NCBI GenBank assembly: GCA_933207985.1 | Contig: OW240916.1 | Coordinates: 136,600,036-136,664,035 of the forward strand | DNA length: 64,000 bases | Source: Pelobates cultripes | Taxonomy: Eukaryota; Chordata; Amphibia; Anura; Pelobatidae | Direction of reading: 5' to 3' | Shown here: positions 11,895 through 23,126 of the stretch, piece by piece | Layout of the letters: every line of letters begins with the position of its first letter | How positions within the stretch are numbered: position 1 is the first letter of the stretch | Translations under genes and position numbers: made by a program | Notes under the pieces: generated by a model | Told to the model about the DNA's origin: nothing | The model's database searches: none | What the model saw: the letters and a program-made list of their open reading frames with translations, nothing else

Positions 11895-14268
11895 GTGGAT
11901 ATGCTTCCCTCTTATTCTCAAGTTCCTATTGCAGGTCGGCTAACCCTTTTTTTCCAACAGTGGTCTCTATTAACTCAGGATCCATGGATCCTTCAAACTG
12001 TATCTGGTTTCCATATAGATTTTGCAAACGACCCTCTACAAGAGTTCCCCCCTCCACCTCTGCACATGTCTCAAGAGAACAATGCGACTTTGGAGGCCGT
12101 GCTAAACGACCTTGTCGCCAAGGGCGCTATAGAACGTTCTCGATCCCCTCACAGATTCATAAGCAACATATTTCTGGTCCGAAAACAGTCAGGGGACTTT
12201 CGACCAGTTATCAACCTGAAAGACCTAAACACTTTTATTGTTTACCAACATTTCAAAATGGAGGGTATCCACCTCCTTCAAGACCTACTCTGCAAGGGAG
12301 ACTGGTTCTCCCGTTTAGACTTGACAGATGCTTACCTCACGGTTCCTATAACACCAGCCCATCGCTGTTTCCTACAGTTCAGATGGCATCAAGACTTATG
12401 TCAGTTCACATGCCTTCCCTTCGGACTCTGTTCCGCACCCTGGTGTTTCACCAAGCTGACGAAACCGGTCATGGCCTTGCTACGCTCCCAAGGGTTTCGC
12501 TCCATCATATATCTGGACGATATCCTCCTTATGGCTCGGGACCCAGGCACTCTACGCCTCCATACAGACATGACCACAGCTCTGTTACAAAACTTGGGGT
12601 TCGTGATCAATGTCCAAAAATCCATCCTCACCCCATCTCAGGTGGTTCAATTTCTAGGATTCCAAATAGATTCCGTTTTGGCTGTCCTACAACTCCCTTC
12701 AGTAAAGATCAAGAACATCAAAAAAGACATCAGAAAAATTCTAGCCTCTTCGACTATCCGCCTTCGCGACTTAGCTCGCATAATCAGACTACTCTCCGCC
12801 TCAATTCAGGCGATCTTCCCAGCTCCTTTACATTACCGAGCAATGCAATGTCTGAAGACTCGCTCGTTACGTCACTCTGCATCTTACGATCAACAGATTT
12901 CCTTGACAGACGAAGTCCGACTCGAATTGAACTGGTGGCTACACCATATGGAGGCATGGAATGGGAGAGCGATCTTTGGATCACAGCCAGATTACATCCT
13001 AGAATCAGATGCCAGTCTGCTGGGCTGGGGTGCATCATGCGTAAATCTCTCTACCGGAGGCTCTTGGTCCCCATCAGAACGAGCATTGCACATCAATTGC
13101 CTCGAGTTGATTGCCTGGTCCTTTGCGATTCGCAGTTTCGCAAAGGACTCCTACAATTGTTCCCTAGTACTGAGAATGGACAACATCTCAGCTGTTCAAT
13201 ACGTGAATCGTTTAGGGGGATCCTGTTCCAAAATGCTCTCAGACCTCACAAAAGAACTATACCAGGAACATCTCCCTGCGAGCGGAGTATCTACCGGGTT
13301 CAGACAACTTAGTCGCAGATTGGTTCTCTCGACACTGGAGAGACTCCAGCGACTGGCAATTGGACCCACACGTTTTTTACTGTCTCCATCTTCTTCGGGG
13401 TCCATTCAATATCAACCTATTTGCGTCTCGTCTGAACCGACAGACGGACACTTTTTTCAGTTGGTTGCCGGATCCGACCTCTCTGGCAGTAGACGCCTTC
13501 CTTCAATCTTGGCCAATGACCGGCGCTTATGCCTTCCCTCCGTTGATCCTTCGCACTCTCCATCATCTCAGGACTCAGGGGACCACAATAACACTGCTGA
13601 CCCCTTTGTGGCGTACCCAGCCATGGTTCCCCAATCTCTTGGAGATGTCGGTGAATTATCCACTACTGCTACCTGCCACGCACGATCTTCTCAAAGATCC
13701 CGCAGGCAATTTTCACCCTCTTGCGTTGCAGGGTCATCTCCAGCTAATGGCCTGGACTGTTTCAGGGGATCCTGGAATGCCGCAGGACTTTCGGAGTCTG
13801 CTAGAGCACTCTTATGGGACTCATGGGCCCCCAGGACTAGACGCTCTTACCTCTCAGCCTGGCGAGTTTGGCATCGCTGGTGCTCGGAAAGGTGTATTGA
13901 TCCCGTTTCAGCTTCTTTGATTAACGTCATGAACTTTTTGTCCTCTCTTTTTGATCAAGGTAAATCCTACAGATCCATTAATGTGTTTCGTTCAGCAATT
14001 TCGGCAGCTCATGGCCCCATTGATAATACAGCAATAGGTAAACACCCCTCCATCTGTAGACTGTTGCGTGGCATTCGTCTTGCTCGACCTCCTGTCCCAA
14101 AATATTCAAATTTTTGGGATGTTGCTCTTGTTTTGTCCTTCCTAGAGACTTGGCCACCCAATGAAGCACTCTCTTTACGACAACTGTCGGCCAAATTAGC
14201 TTTGCTCCTCTGCTTGGTTTCTTTTAGGAGAGTCTCTGATATTCAAGCATTTGACTTTCACGCAAAAG
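11895..14268 (+). pseudogene. DIRS RT-RNase H and partial recombinase, copy A
   Basis: The frame starts near gag's end, overlapping it in another frame. It reads QVPIAGRLTLFFQQW, then RT blocks GDFRPVINLKDLNTFI, RLDLTDAYLTVPI and the catalytic IIYLDDILLM. RNase H follows (ILESDASLLGWGAS, then LRMDNISAVQYVNRLGG). After about 13260 the RNase H end and the methyltransferase-like domain continue in the +1 frame (13360-13920), exactly as in copy B. The tyrosine-recombinase N-terminal part (SYLSAWRVWHRW, then SFRRVSDIQAFDFHA) is back in the starting frame and is truncated. A 33-bp segment present in copy B (16166-16198) is missing at the ORF start. Confidence 0.85.
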
Positions 14269-14900
14269 GGGCGGAGCACCCGGGAAGCTCAGAGAACCCC
14301 AGACCGGCATCCAGGATCTTTCAGCGGCCCGCTTTCTCTACGACATCCGTGGAGGAGACAAGAGAGAAGCCGGCTACCTGTTAACCCTGTGCCTGGACTA
14401 GGGCAACTATATAGCGTTAGTGAGTAGCAGCTGGGACTGCATACACTCACTTATTTTTATCCTGTAAGAGGCTCATTGTTTATTTCATTTAATTTATGTA
14501 ATTTTATCCAATATTGATTTTGATTTATTACTTTTATTGCTAGGAGTGTTTTATGTCTAGTGAAACGATTATTAAATACTTGCAACTTACTATAACTGTA
14601 CTTCACTATTATATGCATTTTATCTTTTTTATATCCATCTGAGTTGAAGCTGTGTAAAGGATTCCATGGAAATGTGGATCTGATTTTGCGCTCCACCTAT
14701 ATAAGTATTTTGTTTGATTTTTGGTGTGGGAGTTGGGTTCACACAGGTGTGTAGCAGCTTTTTGGAATTTAACCCTGTAACAGAGGTGTTTAACATTTTG
14801 AAGGTGATACAGAAACTTTTCACATTTTTTTCTGCCACCTCATCTGTGTATACAGAATTATAGGCTTAGCGCTTTTATACTTTAAATATATTGTTATTTT
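14269..14900. other. Unassigned sequence between DIRS copy A and the gap
   Basis: The sequence departs abruptly from the DIRS recombinase at GGGGCGGAGC. It starts GC-rich and becomes AT-rich, with no coding potential. It could be part of another element that truncated copy A, or the flank of a separate locus joined by the assembler. No target duplication can be tested because of the gap. Confidence 0.4.
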
Positions 14901-15000
14901 NNNNNNNNNNNNNNNNNNNNNNNNNNNNNNNNNNNNNNNNNNNNNNNNNNNNNNNNNNNNNNNNNNNNNNNNNNNNNNNNNNNNNNNNNNNNNNNNNNNN
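14901..15000. other. Assembly gap (100 N)
   Basis: A run of exactly 100 N, the usual placeholder for a gap of unknown length. It hides the 5' end of DIRS copy B. Confidence 0.99.
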
Positions 15001-15008
15001 CCACCATC

Positions 15009-17556
15009 TTGCAGTTGTCAGACTCTGATGATTCCAGGGTCTCTGACCATGACGAAGCCCCACGTAAACGCCCGTGGAAGGGTAACAGTGCTTCTGCTGG
15101 CAAAGGCAAAGCCCCAGCAAAGACAGCTAAATTGTCTCATGCCAAACCCACTTTGACCTCAGAATCCGACCTCTTAAAGGATTCAACCACTGGCTATCAC
15201 CTACGAGTGATAGACGAATACAATGCGTATCCAGAGGAGGATCTCCCAGGTGACCCTTCCCCTTCTGAATTTGTTACAGAGACTTTCCTCCTACCGCAAA
15301 CCCAGTCCTTTCAGGACACTGACCCTATGTCCACTACTAATTTAGACAATACTAAGGACGATATCCTACTTGATACCAATGGTTGTCCTCTATTTGACCC
15401 ACGCTGCATCAGACACCCTCGTTCAGCGGAATGGACACCCCCTAATCACATTGCAAAATATTGCAGATTATGGCTTTGTAAACCCTTAGAAAAGGAGATT
15501 AGGGCCAAATTAAGAGCAGAATGTCCACGGCCTATGATCCCTGATAAGGTGGCTGTCACCCCTGAACTTGACCCACTCCTGGTCACTTTTCTAACTAAGA
15601 CGGGTAAAGATCCCCGCAAGGGAATCGAAGTTGGCTTAAAAGCCACCCAGGACAAGCTGATGGATATAGCAGGTCCGCTTATCCCGATTTTTACAATTGC
15701 TGATGAGACGCTAGCAGGAGGCAATTTTGACGCACACATGGTGCGTGAATGGGCACAAAGGGCGTTATGCCTGTTAGGCAACGCCAATGTAGCTATTTCC
15801 GTTGAACGGCGTAAAGCCGTGTTACATAAAATTGATGCCAAATTGGCAGAACTAGGCACCAAAGAACTTGGTCCAGAGGTTAACGGACTATTATTCGGGG
15901 ACAGGTTCATACGAGACCTGAATAAACACGTATCCGTGTTTACCTCCCTTAACAAGGCACAATGGAACCTTCGCAGGGTGTTCAGACCCCAGCGTTTTTC
16001 CGGGAGAGCAGGTCGCTATAGGGGCCGAACGACTGGCAGAGCTGCCTTCACAGGCTACAGGCCTCAACCAGCAGACTCATGGAATTCGGGCAATACCCGT
16101 TTCTACCACAAGCAGTTCTTTCCCTCTAGACGTTCCATCAGAGGACGTGGATATGCTTCCCTCCGGGGCTGCACTGCTTCAGGTAATCGACTTTCCTTAT
16201 TCTCAAGTTCCTATTGCAGGTCGGCTAACCCTTTTTTTCCCCAACAGTGGTCTCTATTAACTCAGGATCCATGGATCCTTCAAACTGTATCTGGTTTCCA
16301 TATAGATTTTGCAAACGACCCTCTACAAGAGTTCCCCCCTCCACCTCTGCACATGTCTCAAGAGGACAATGCGACTTTGGAGGCCGTGCTAAACGACCTT
16401 GTTGCCAAGGGCGCTATAGAACGTTCTCGATCCCCTCACAGATTCATAAGCAACATATTTCTGGTCCGAAAACAGTCAGGGGACTTTCGACCAGTTATCA
16501 ACCTGAAAGACCTAAACACTTTTATTGTTTACCAACATTTCAAAATGGAGGGTATCCACCTCCTTCAAGACCTACTCTGCGAGGGAGACTGGTTCTCCCG
16601 TTTAGACTTGACAGATGCTTACCTCACGGTTCCTATAACACCGGCCCATTGCTGTTTCCTACAGTTCAGATGGCATCAAGACTTATGGCAGTTCACATGC
16701 CTTCCCTTCGGACTCTGTTCCGCACCCTGGTGTTTCACCAAGCTGATGAAACCGGTCATGGCCTTGCTACGCTCCCAAGGGATTCGCTCCATCATATATC
16801 TGGACGATATCCTCCTTATGGCTCGGGATCCAGGCACTCTACGCCTCCATACAGACATGACCACAGCTCTGTTACAAAACTTGGGGTTCGTGATCAATGT
16901 CCAAAAATCCATCCTCACCCCATCTCAGGTGGTTCAATTCCTAGGATTCCAAATAGATTCCATTTTGGCTGTCCTACAACTCCCTTCAGTAAAGATCAAG
17001 AACATCAAAAAAGACATCAGAAAAATTCTAGCCTCTTCGACTATCCGCCTTCGCGACTTAGCTCGCATAATCAGACTACTCTCCGCCTCAATTCAGGCGA
17101 TCTTCCCAGCTCCTTTACATTACCGAGCAATGCAATGTCTGAAGACTCGCTCGTTACGTCACTCTGCATCTTACGATCAACAGATTTCCTTGACAGACGA
17201 AGTCCGACTCGAATTGAACTGGTGGCTACACCATATGGAGGCATGGAATGGGAGAGCGATCTTTGGATCACAGCCAGATTACATCCTAGAATCAGATGCC
17301 AGTCTGCTGGGCTGGGGTGCATCATGCGTAAATCTCTCTACCGGAGGCTCTTGGTCCCCATCAGAACGAGCATTGCACATCAATTGCCTCGAGTTGATTG
17401 CCGGGACCTTTGCGATTCGCAGTTTCGCAAAGGACTCCTACAATTGTTCCCTAGTACTGAGAATGGACAACATCTCAGCTGTTCAATACGTGAATCGTTT
17501 AGGGGGATCCCGTTCCAAAATGCTCTCAGACCTCACAAAAGAACTATACCAGGAAC
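15009..17556 (+). CDS. DIRS gag-RT-RNase H fused reading frame, copy B
   Basis: One uninterrupted frame covers the gag remainder (conserved HPRSAEWTPPNHIAKYCRLW), an Arg/Gly-rich gag tail, reverse transcriptase and most of RNase H. The RT catalytic YLDD codons are at 16797-16808 (residues 597-600 of this frame). The first RNase H aspartate is at 17295-17297 (ILESDASLLGWGAS). The gag-RT fusion depends on two extra C residues after a T7 run near 16241. In copy A, and by the usual DIRS plan, RT lies in a separate overlapping frame, whose natural opening here would be MLPSGAALLQVIDFPYSQ. The fusion is therefore probably secondary. After about 17545 the RNase H continues in the +1 frame. Confidence 0.85.
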
Positions 17557-18213
17557 ATCTCCCTGCGAGCGGAGTATCTACCGGGTTCAGACAACTTAGT
17601 CGCAGATTGGTTCTCTCGACACTGGAGAGACTCCAGCGACTGGCAATTGGACCCACACGTTTTTTACTGTCTCCATCTTCTTCGGGGTCCATTCAATATC
17701 AACCTATTTGCGTCTCGTCTGAACCGACAGACGGACACTTTTTTCAGTTGGTTGCCGGATCCGACCTCTCTGGCAGTAGACGCCTTCCTTCAATCTTGGC
17801 CAATGACCGGCGCTTATGCCTTCCCTCCGTTCTCCATGATCCTTCGCACTCTCCATCATCTCAGGACTCAGGGGACCACAATAACACTGCTGACCCCTTT
17901 GTGGCGTACCCAGCCATGGTTCCCCAATCTCTTGGAGATGTCGGTGAATTATCCACTACTGCTACCTGCCACGCACGATCTTCTCAAAGATCCCGCAGGC
18001 AATTTTCACCCTCTTGCGTTGCAGGGTCATCTCCAGCTAATGGCCTGGACTGTTTCAGGGGATCCTGGAATGCCGCAGGACTTTCGGAGTCTGCTAGAGC
18101 ACTCTTATGGGACTCATGGGCCCCCGGGACTAGACGCTCTTACCTCTCAGCCTGGCGAGTTTGGCATCGCTGGTGCTTGGAAAGGTGTATTGATCCCGTT
18201 TCAGCTTCTTTGA
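17557..18213 (+). CDS. DIRS RNase H end and methyltransferase-like domain (+1 frame)
   Basis: In the frame +1 to the upstream RT-RNase H ORF one reads RAEYLPGSDNLVADWFSRHW, the expected C-terminal end of a DIRS RNase H. Next come FNINLFASRLNRQTDTFFSW, then AYAFPPFSMI and TPLWRTQPWFPNLLE, matching the domain after RNase H in DIRS pol that is usually described as DNA-adenine-methyltransferase-like. The same frame change exists in copy A at about 13258. Whether it is a programmed shift or a shared mutation cannot be decided here. The C-terminal part overlaps the recombinase frame, as is normal in DIRS. Confidence 0.75.
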   Translation: MSLRAEYLPGSDNLVADWFSRHWRDSSDWQLDPHVFYCLHLLRGPFNINLFASRLNRQTDTFFSWLPDPTSLAVDAFLQSWPMTGAYAFPPFSMILRTLHHLRTQGTTITLLTPLWRTQPWFPNLLEMSVNYPLLLPATHDLLKDPAGNFHPLALQGHLQLMAWTVSGDPGMPQDFRSLLEHSYGTHGPPGLDALTSQPGEFGIAGAWKGVLIPFQLL

Positions 18214-18987
18214 TTAACGTCATGAACTTTTTGTCCTCTCTTTTTGATCAAGGTAAATCCTACAGATCCATTAACGTGTTTCGTTCAGCAATTTCGGCAG
18301 CTCATGGCCCCATTGATAATACAGCAATAGGTAAACACCCCTCCATCTGTAGACTGTTGCGTGGCATTCGTCTTGCTCGACCTCCTGTCCCAAAATATTC
18401 TAATTTTTGGGATGTTGCTCTTGTTTTGTCCTTCCTAGAGACTTGGCCACCCAATGAAGCATTCTCTTTACGACAACTGTCGGCCAAATTAGCTTTGCTC
18501 CTCTGCTTGGTTTCTTTTAGGAGAGTCTCTGATATTCAAGCATTTGACTTTCACGCTATTCAATTCACGCCCCAAGGTATATGTTTCAACATTTCTCACG
18601 CACTAAAACTAATTCCTTAACGCTTACCCTTATTTTTCCGACAGACCATCGCTTTACGTTGCTCGTTGTGTCCAACACTACGTCGCCTCTACATCACCTC
18701 TACGTCCCCCTACGGGCCCCCTGTTTATCTCATATGTGCGACCACACAAGCCAGTGTCTTGTCCCACGATTGCCCGCTGGATTAAATGGCTTCTAGATTC
18801 AGCGGGCATAGATTCATCTTTTGGCGCTCATTCTGTCAGAGGTGCTCCTGCCTCTTCCGCCTTTATAGCTGGGGGATCCCTTGCAGACATCCTAAAATGC
18901 ACTGATTGGTCTAGAGAATCTACCTTCCGTACCTTCTATTTTCGACAATCGTCCCATGCTTCTTTTTCTTTGGTTTCCACGCTTTAA
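18050..18987 (+). pseudogene. DIRS tyrosine recombinase, copy B, two frameshifts
   Basis: The N-terminal core-binding part reads TRRSYLSAWRVWHRWC, then SINVFRSAISAAHGPI. The first catalytic Arg is in FRRVSDIQAFDF (about 18510-18545). The frame then changes twice within about 40 bp (near 18597 and 18630), and the rest is readable at 18736-18987. There the HxxR box (GAHSVRGAPAS, about 18823-18855) and the nucleophile tyrosine (FRTFYFRQ, codon 18937-18939) are intact. All catalytic residues survive but the protein cannot be made as one piece. The enzyme normally integrates the circular DIRS intermediate. Confidence 0.85.
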
Positions 18988-18991
18988 AACA

Positions 18992-19090
18992 GCAAATATG
19001 AAGCCTCCTGTCTTGCCATAAAATTCGGGATTATTCTAGCTTTAGTGACTGAATAATCTAAATTTTATTAAAGACAGGAGGCGAATATTT
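18992..19090 (+). repeat. DIRS internal complementary region
   Basis: The first part (GCAAATATGAAGCCTCCTGT through GCCATAAAATT) is complementary to the extreme left end at 9452-9487. The second part (CGGGATTATTCTAGC through GACAGGAGGC) is complementary to the extreme right end at about 19604-19676. This is the template thought to let DIRS complete its termini and circularise. Confidence 0.9.
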
Positions 19091-19475
19091 TCCCACCCTA
19101 TTGATCTCCCACCCAGATTTTTTTTCAGATCACATGTACTCTTAAAGTGTTTTCTAGGTTTCTTGTGAGACTTTATATTTATCTGACTTTATCTGACGGT
19201 GCTTATCAATCTGCCTGGTTCTGATTATTTTAAATTTTGCAATAGTTATACTCGTAATATCCAGGGGGTAGATCTGTAAATGTAGATATCTTGCGGACAC
19301 CCAGTCCAAGTGACCATACTTTCACGATCTTTCTCTGTCTTTTAGTGTGAAGTTTCTCTACATGAGCCACGAAGACTACGTTCCTTTGGTCTCTAGTATC
19401 GGCTGCGTTCTGGTTTACATGGTTGATGGATTACTCAAGTTTACACGGTTGACTACACTTATGATCGGCTGCATC

Positions 19476-19625
19476 AGAAAGAGGATTTGGGAGGAGCCTG
19501 ACAGACTGTTATGTTCTAATATGTGTCCTGATTGGTTGATTTTTTTCTCTATATGTTTGTTTAACTATTTCTTTGCTGCTGGGAGGTTCAGTAAAGAAGG
19601 TTAAAGCAAATATTCGCCTCCTGTC
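19476..19625 (-). repeat. Right inverted terminal repeat of DIRS
   Basis: Inverted copy of 9465-9611. It is followed to 19676 by a right-end-only extension (AGATTATTCAGTCACTAAAG) that is also present, inverted, in the internal complementary region. Confidence 0.9.
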
Positions 19626-19676
19626 TTTAATAAAATTTAGATTATTCAGTCACTAAAGCTAGAATAATCCCGAATT

Positions 19677-21746
19677 CTGTAGAGAGTAACTTAAGATCAC
19701 GTCCATCCAGACAGCATAAAGTGTGTTAAACAGATAGGGACCACCTCTTAAGAGGACTGGCATCAGAAACATTATATAGAATCTTTAGCAAGGTTTTGAG
19801 CCATAGAATTTTGAAATTATTTTGCCTTGTTCTTTAATTTTTTTTTTTTACGTTACCTCTATAACAAATGGCTTCTCAGATTCACAATAAACGGTTATCC
19901 TGTATTTCATTCGGATCATGAGTGAGCAGGAAGATTTCCAACACTGGTCTATGGAGGGGTTCATTTGTTGCTGTTGAAAATGAAACGCTTTCCAAATTGG
20001 TGAAGACAGAGACACGGTTACTGAGCTAAGGCTGAACAAAGAAATCTTTGACCAGATAAAATGCAAAACATGCAGAGAAGTACCGGTACATCCTCTTTGG
20101 CAGGAGTAGGCATGAGATCAGTGAAACTTAGTCAGCCTACTACCGTTTAAGTGCTGCACAGATTATTATTTTCAAGGTTATGGGTCGCTTACATGTAGCT
20201 ACTTTTAATGGGTCATATATGCGTGATGTTTATGTCAGGTTTAAAAGGAATCAAATACTATTGAACCATTTACCAGTGTAACGTCTCTAGTTAAAGTATC
20301 ACTATAGAGCACACAGCTTAATATCTATGAAACGGTACAGTTTTAGTCCAGCAAAAAAAAAACAAAAAAAAAAAAAACACATTTGTATATATGGCAATGT
20401 TTACATTGCAGGTCTAAACACATGTTGTAGCGGTTGTTGTCCTGACAGCCACTAGAGGGTGATTCTGCAATTATAACAGAGTCAAACTCTGTTCTTCAAA
20501 TCACTGCTGCTCAGAGAGAAGCATAATTTAAGGAACCACATTGCTTCAAAAAGAAGAGAAGACTGAAGGCATCAGAAGGCCTGCTGATGAAGAAGGAGGC
20601 AGAGTGGGCAGCTATTATTTTCAGGGCCATATGTCCCCTGTAAGTATAAACACACATTTCTATGTAGCAGCAGTGGCATTTTACCATGAGGCTTTACATA
20701 TGAATTTGGACATCTTCATCCCATAATTCCATGTGTGTGCGTGCATAGCCAGATTTTGTGTACACACACACCCCTTGTGAAATATAATTTGATAAAAGAA
20801 AGAAGCATTACTTTAAAATTGAAAAAACAAAAAAAAGTCACAATCCACCATTAATTTTTAGTTAGACATATGCATCATACTAAGATAATTACCTGCTGCA
20901 CGCATCTATGGAAACAAGGCATTTGATACCTTGCCACTGACAAAGCAAAGAATATAATTATATTGAAGTATTATTTAGCAAGGTAAAGGGACTCTGCAGA
21001 CTCCACAAATCTACATTATTTACTAGAATGAAAAATGTAAACAATCTTTGAATTCCCATCCCAATGTTATTTCCATGCTGGAAATTGTGTACAAGAGAAA
21101 AGGAAAAGTGTAAGGCATGCACCAAATGGGCATAAGCGATATTGTAAGTTTATGCGTTGAAACAAATAAAAGATACATTTTACACCCCACTCTAACTTAA
21201 CCCAAGAATACATTTTTTTCAGCAACTAAGGTGAACTCTTAATACGTTTATTGACAGTTACAGTAAATATTTAGGAACTCTGATTTTACTGCAATCCACA
21301 TTCAAGTAAAAGACAAAAGCACACTGACATTCCAAGTTAAAAAGGCAGATAACTACCAGTAAAATGTCAAGAAAGTTTATACCATGGAAGGTTAGATAAG
21401 GTGAACTTGGCAGGTGACCAGCTCAACTTCAATACATTTACACACAAACTAAAGTACTTACATCTACAATTAAAATACAAACTTCATATATAAAATCATG
21501 GATGTGGCAATAAATAAAACCAAGTGGATATCTCACTGTAAAAAGTTTTTTTTGGTCCCCCAACCCCACACCTCAAAGACAAGTGAAAGCCACAACAATT
21601 CCACATTTAAAAATCATTCACTGGCACTCATCCAAGATTTTTTGTTGTTGCATATTGGGGGTTATTGGTATATTAGCATATTTTGTTGTATATTGGTGAT
21701 TAAGTAAGATACTCTCATTTTTATACAGATTTTATAAATACTGTGT
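19677..21746. other. Intronic DNA, nothing recognised
   Basis: Probably intron 2 of ptar1. It contains A- and T-rich tracts (19839-19850, 20351-20377) and only short open frames. A minus-strand segment ending AGAG|GTAACG near 19857 resembles an exon-donor boundary, but its translation has no recognisable similarity and I do not call it an exon. Confidence 0.45.
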
Positions 21747-21750
21747 TTGA

Positions 21751-22342
21751 AGGGACACTATATTCACCAGAACAACTACAGCTTATTTAATTTGTTCTGA
21801 TGAGTAGAATCATTACCTTCAGGCTTTTTGCTGTAAACACTGTCTTTTCAGGGAAAATGCAGTGTTTACATTACAGCCTAGTGATAACTTCACTGGCCAC
21901 TCCTTAGATAGACGTTAGAGATCCTTCCTGGGTCATGGCTGCCTAAAATGCATCCAAACATTCAGTATCTCCTTCCTCTGTATGCAGACACTGAACTTTC
22001 CTCATAGAGATTCATTGATTCAATTCATCACTATGAGGAGATGCTGATTGCCCAGGGCTGTGTTTGAATTGTGCTGGCTCTGCCCCGATCTACCTCCTTG
22101 ACAGTCTCAGCTAATCCTTTGGGGATGCATTGTGATTGGATTAGGCTACCACTTCTGATGATGTCAGCAGACTCATTGTTTTCCTGAGGCAAACAGCATG
22201 CAGAGTTACAGCTCCAGACTTGAAAACAAGTAAGATTTTACTATTTTTAGGGAGGCATGAGGGGACCAGGGTAGCTAGATGGTGGTTTTAACCCTATAGG
22301 GTCAGGAATACATGTTTGTGTTTCTGACCCTATAGTGCTCCT
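21751..22342. mobile_element. T2/Kolobok-type MITE, copy 1
   Basis: The left end AGGGACACTATA is preceded by TTGA (a mutated TTAA), and the right end TATAGTGCTCCT is followed by TTAA. T2-family MITEs of Xenopus carry TTAAAGGRR ends and a TTAA duplication and are linked to Kolobok transposases. The interior matches copies 4 and 6 (GACACTGAACTTTCCTCATA). Confidence 0.8.
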
Positions 22343-22346
22343 TTAA

Positions 22347-23122
22347 AGTTGTGGTTTTCCTTTTGTAGAATTATTCGTAGTGGCAAAAAATAAAAAATGA
22401 TAGGTTATACTTCCATGAATTGACGAGACGGACACTGCTATGGCATACAAATATGGAATGACTGACACACACGAATCCTAAGGGTTAACTGGCAGCCTCC
22501 TTTGCCTTATTTTACATAACTGCCAATATCAAGAAAATCAGACATCCAGGTGGGTTTCCTGCTCACTCGCTTTGAATGCTACAAAAAGTATTCCATTGGC
22601 GGAGCATGACATTTGTTGCATTGGATTCGCCTTGCGATTATCTGTATTGATTATCTCCGCGGGCAGAGTAAAGCTCTGGCAAGAAGATGGCCTCACCATT
22701 GGGCCTTAAATCTAGCCTAGGAAGATTCCAACATTAGAAGTAATGTTGGAGTAATCTGTTAAAGATACTAACGTCATCATCTAGCCAATTACACACCTAT
22801 ACAGTTAGATGTACCAGACTGCCTGGTCCTTATTTAAGGTGACGCTATACAAAGGTTGAATGAGATATCAGAGACTGACCAAATTATCCAAAAGTTGTAC
22901 CCACTGCTGTTGGTTCTGGGACATCAACTACACGCAACATGAGCAACGTGGTTCCCTTCAAACCTTTGTGCTCGGTTGCCTTGATCAATGTCTTTTTGAG
23001 AATTTTGGTTTTGGTATGCTGTGAGTGCAAGGAGAAAACTTAACACACCCCTACAGAGGCGTTATCTATTTTTTTTTTATTATTATTTTTTTTTAGATAT
23101 TGTGAACATTCAGCTGTTCCAT
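22347..23122. other. Intronic DNA, nothing recognised
   Basis: Non-coding DNA between two MITEs, ending in a T-rich tract at 23070-23093. No bounded element or exon was seen. Confidence 0.4.
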
Positions 23123-23126
23123 TTAA

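Larger units (their letters stand above)
9452..14268 (+). mobile_element. DIRS-type retrotransposon copy A (3'-truncated)
   Basis: This is a tyrosine-recombinase retrotransposon: inverted terminal repeat, 5' leader, gag-like ORF, RT-RNase H, and the first part of the recombinase. DIRS elements replicate by reverse transcription and integrate with a tyrosine recombinase instead of a DDE integrase. The left terminus is placed at about 9452 because the internal complementary region of copy B (18992-19090) contains its complement. The element is cut off inside the recombinase, just after FDFHA at about 14268, and foreign sequence follows up to the assembly gap. It is nearly identical to copy B over the shared part. 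Confidence 0.9.
15001..19676 (+). mobile_element. DIRS-type retrotransposon copy B (5' end lost in gap)
   Basis: It starts inside gag at the gap edge and runs through RT-RNase H, a methyltransferase-like domain, the tyrosine recombinase, the internal complementary region (18992-19090) and the right terminal repeat. The right terminus is placed at about 19676 (CGAATT), because the internal complementary region joins the complements of the left end (AATTTTATGG) and the right end (AATCCCGAATT) at a shared AATT. That junction copy is the diagnostic DIRS feature that allows circular intermediates. No target duplication is expected. Confidence 0.9.

Noticed and set aside
11890..13312. Second half of the 745-codon frame starting at 11075, and the 450-codon frame at 16247-17599
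   Set aside because: They run out of frame across the RT-RNase H gene, and their translations are Ser/Pro/Arg-rich without motifs. They are shadows of the real DIRS frame.
14875..15120. Open frames spanning the N run
   Set aside because: Translations containing unknown residues across an assembly gap have no meaning.
19848..20066. Minus-strand possible exon with AGAG|GTAACG donor
   Set aside because: No similarity to PTAR1 or any protein I recognise, and no clear acceptor.
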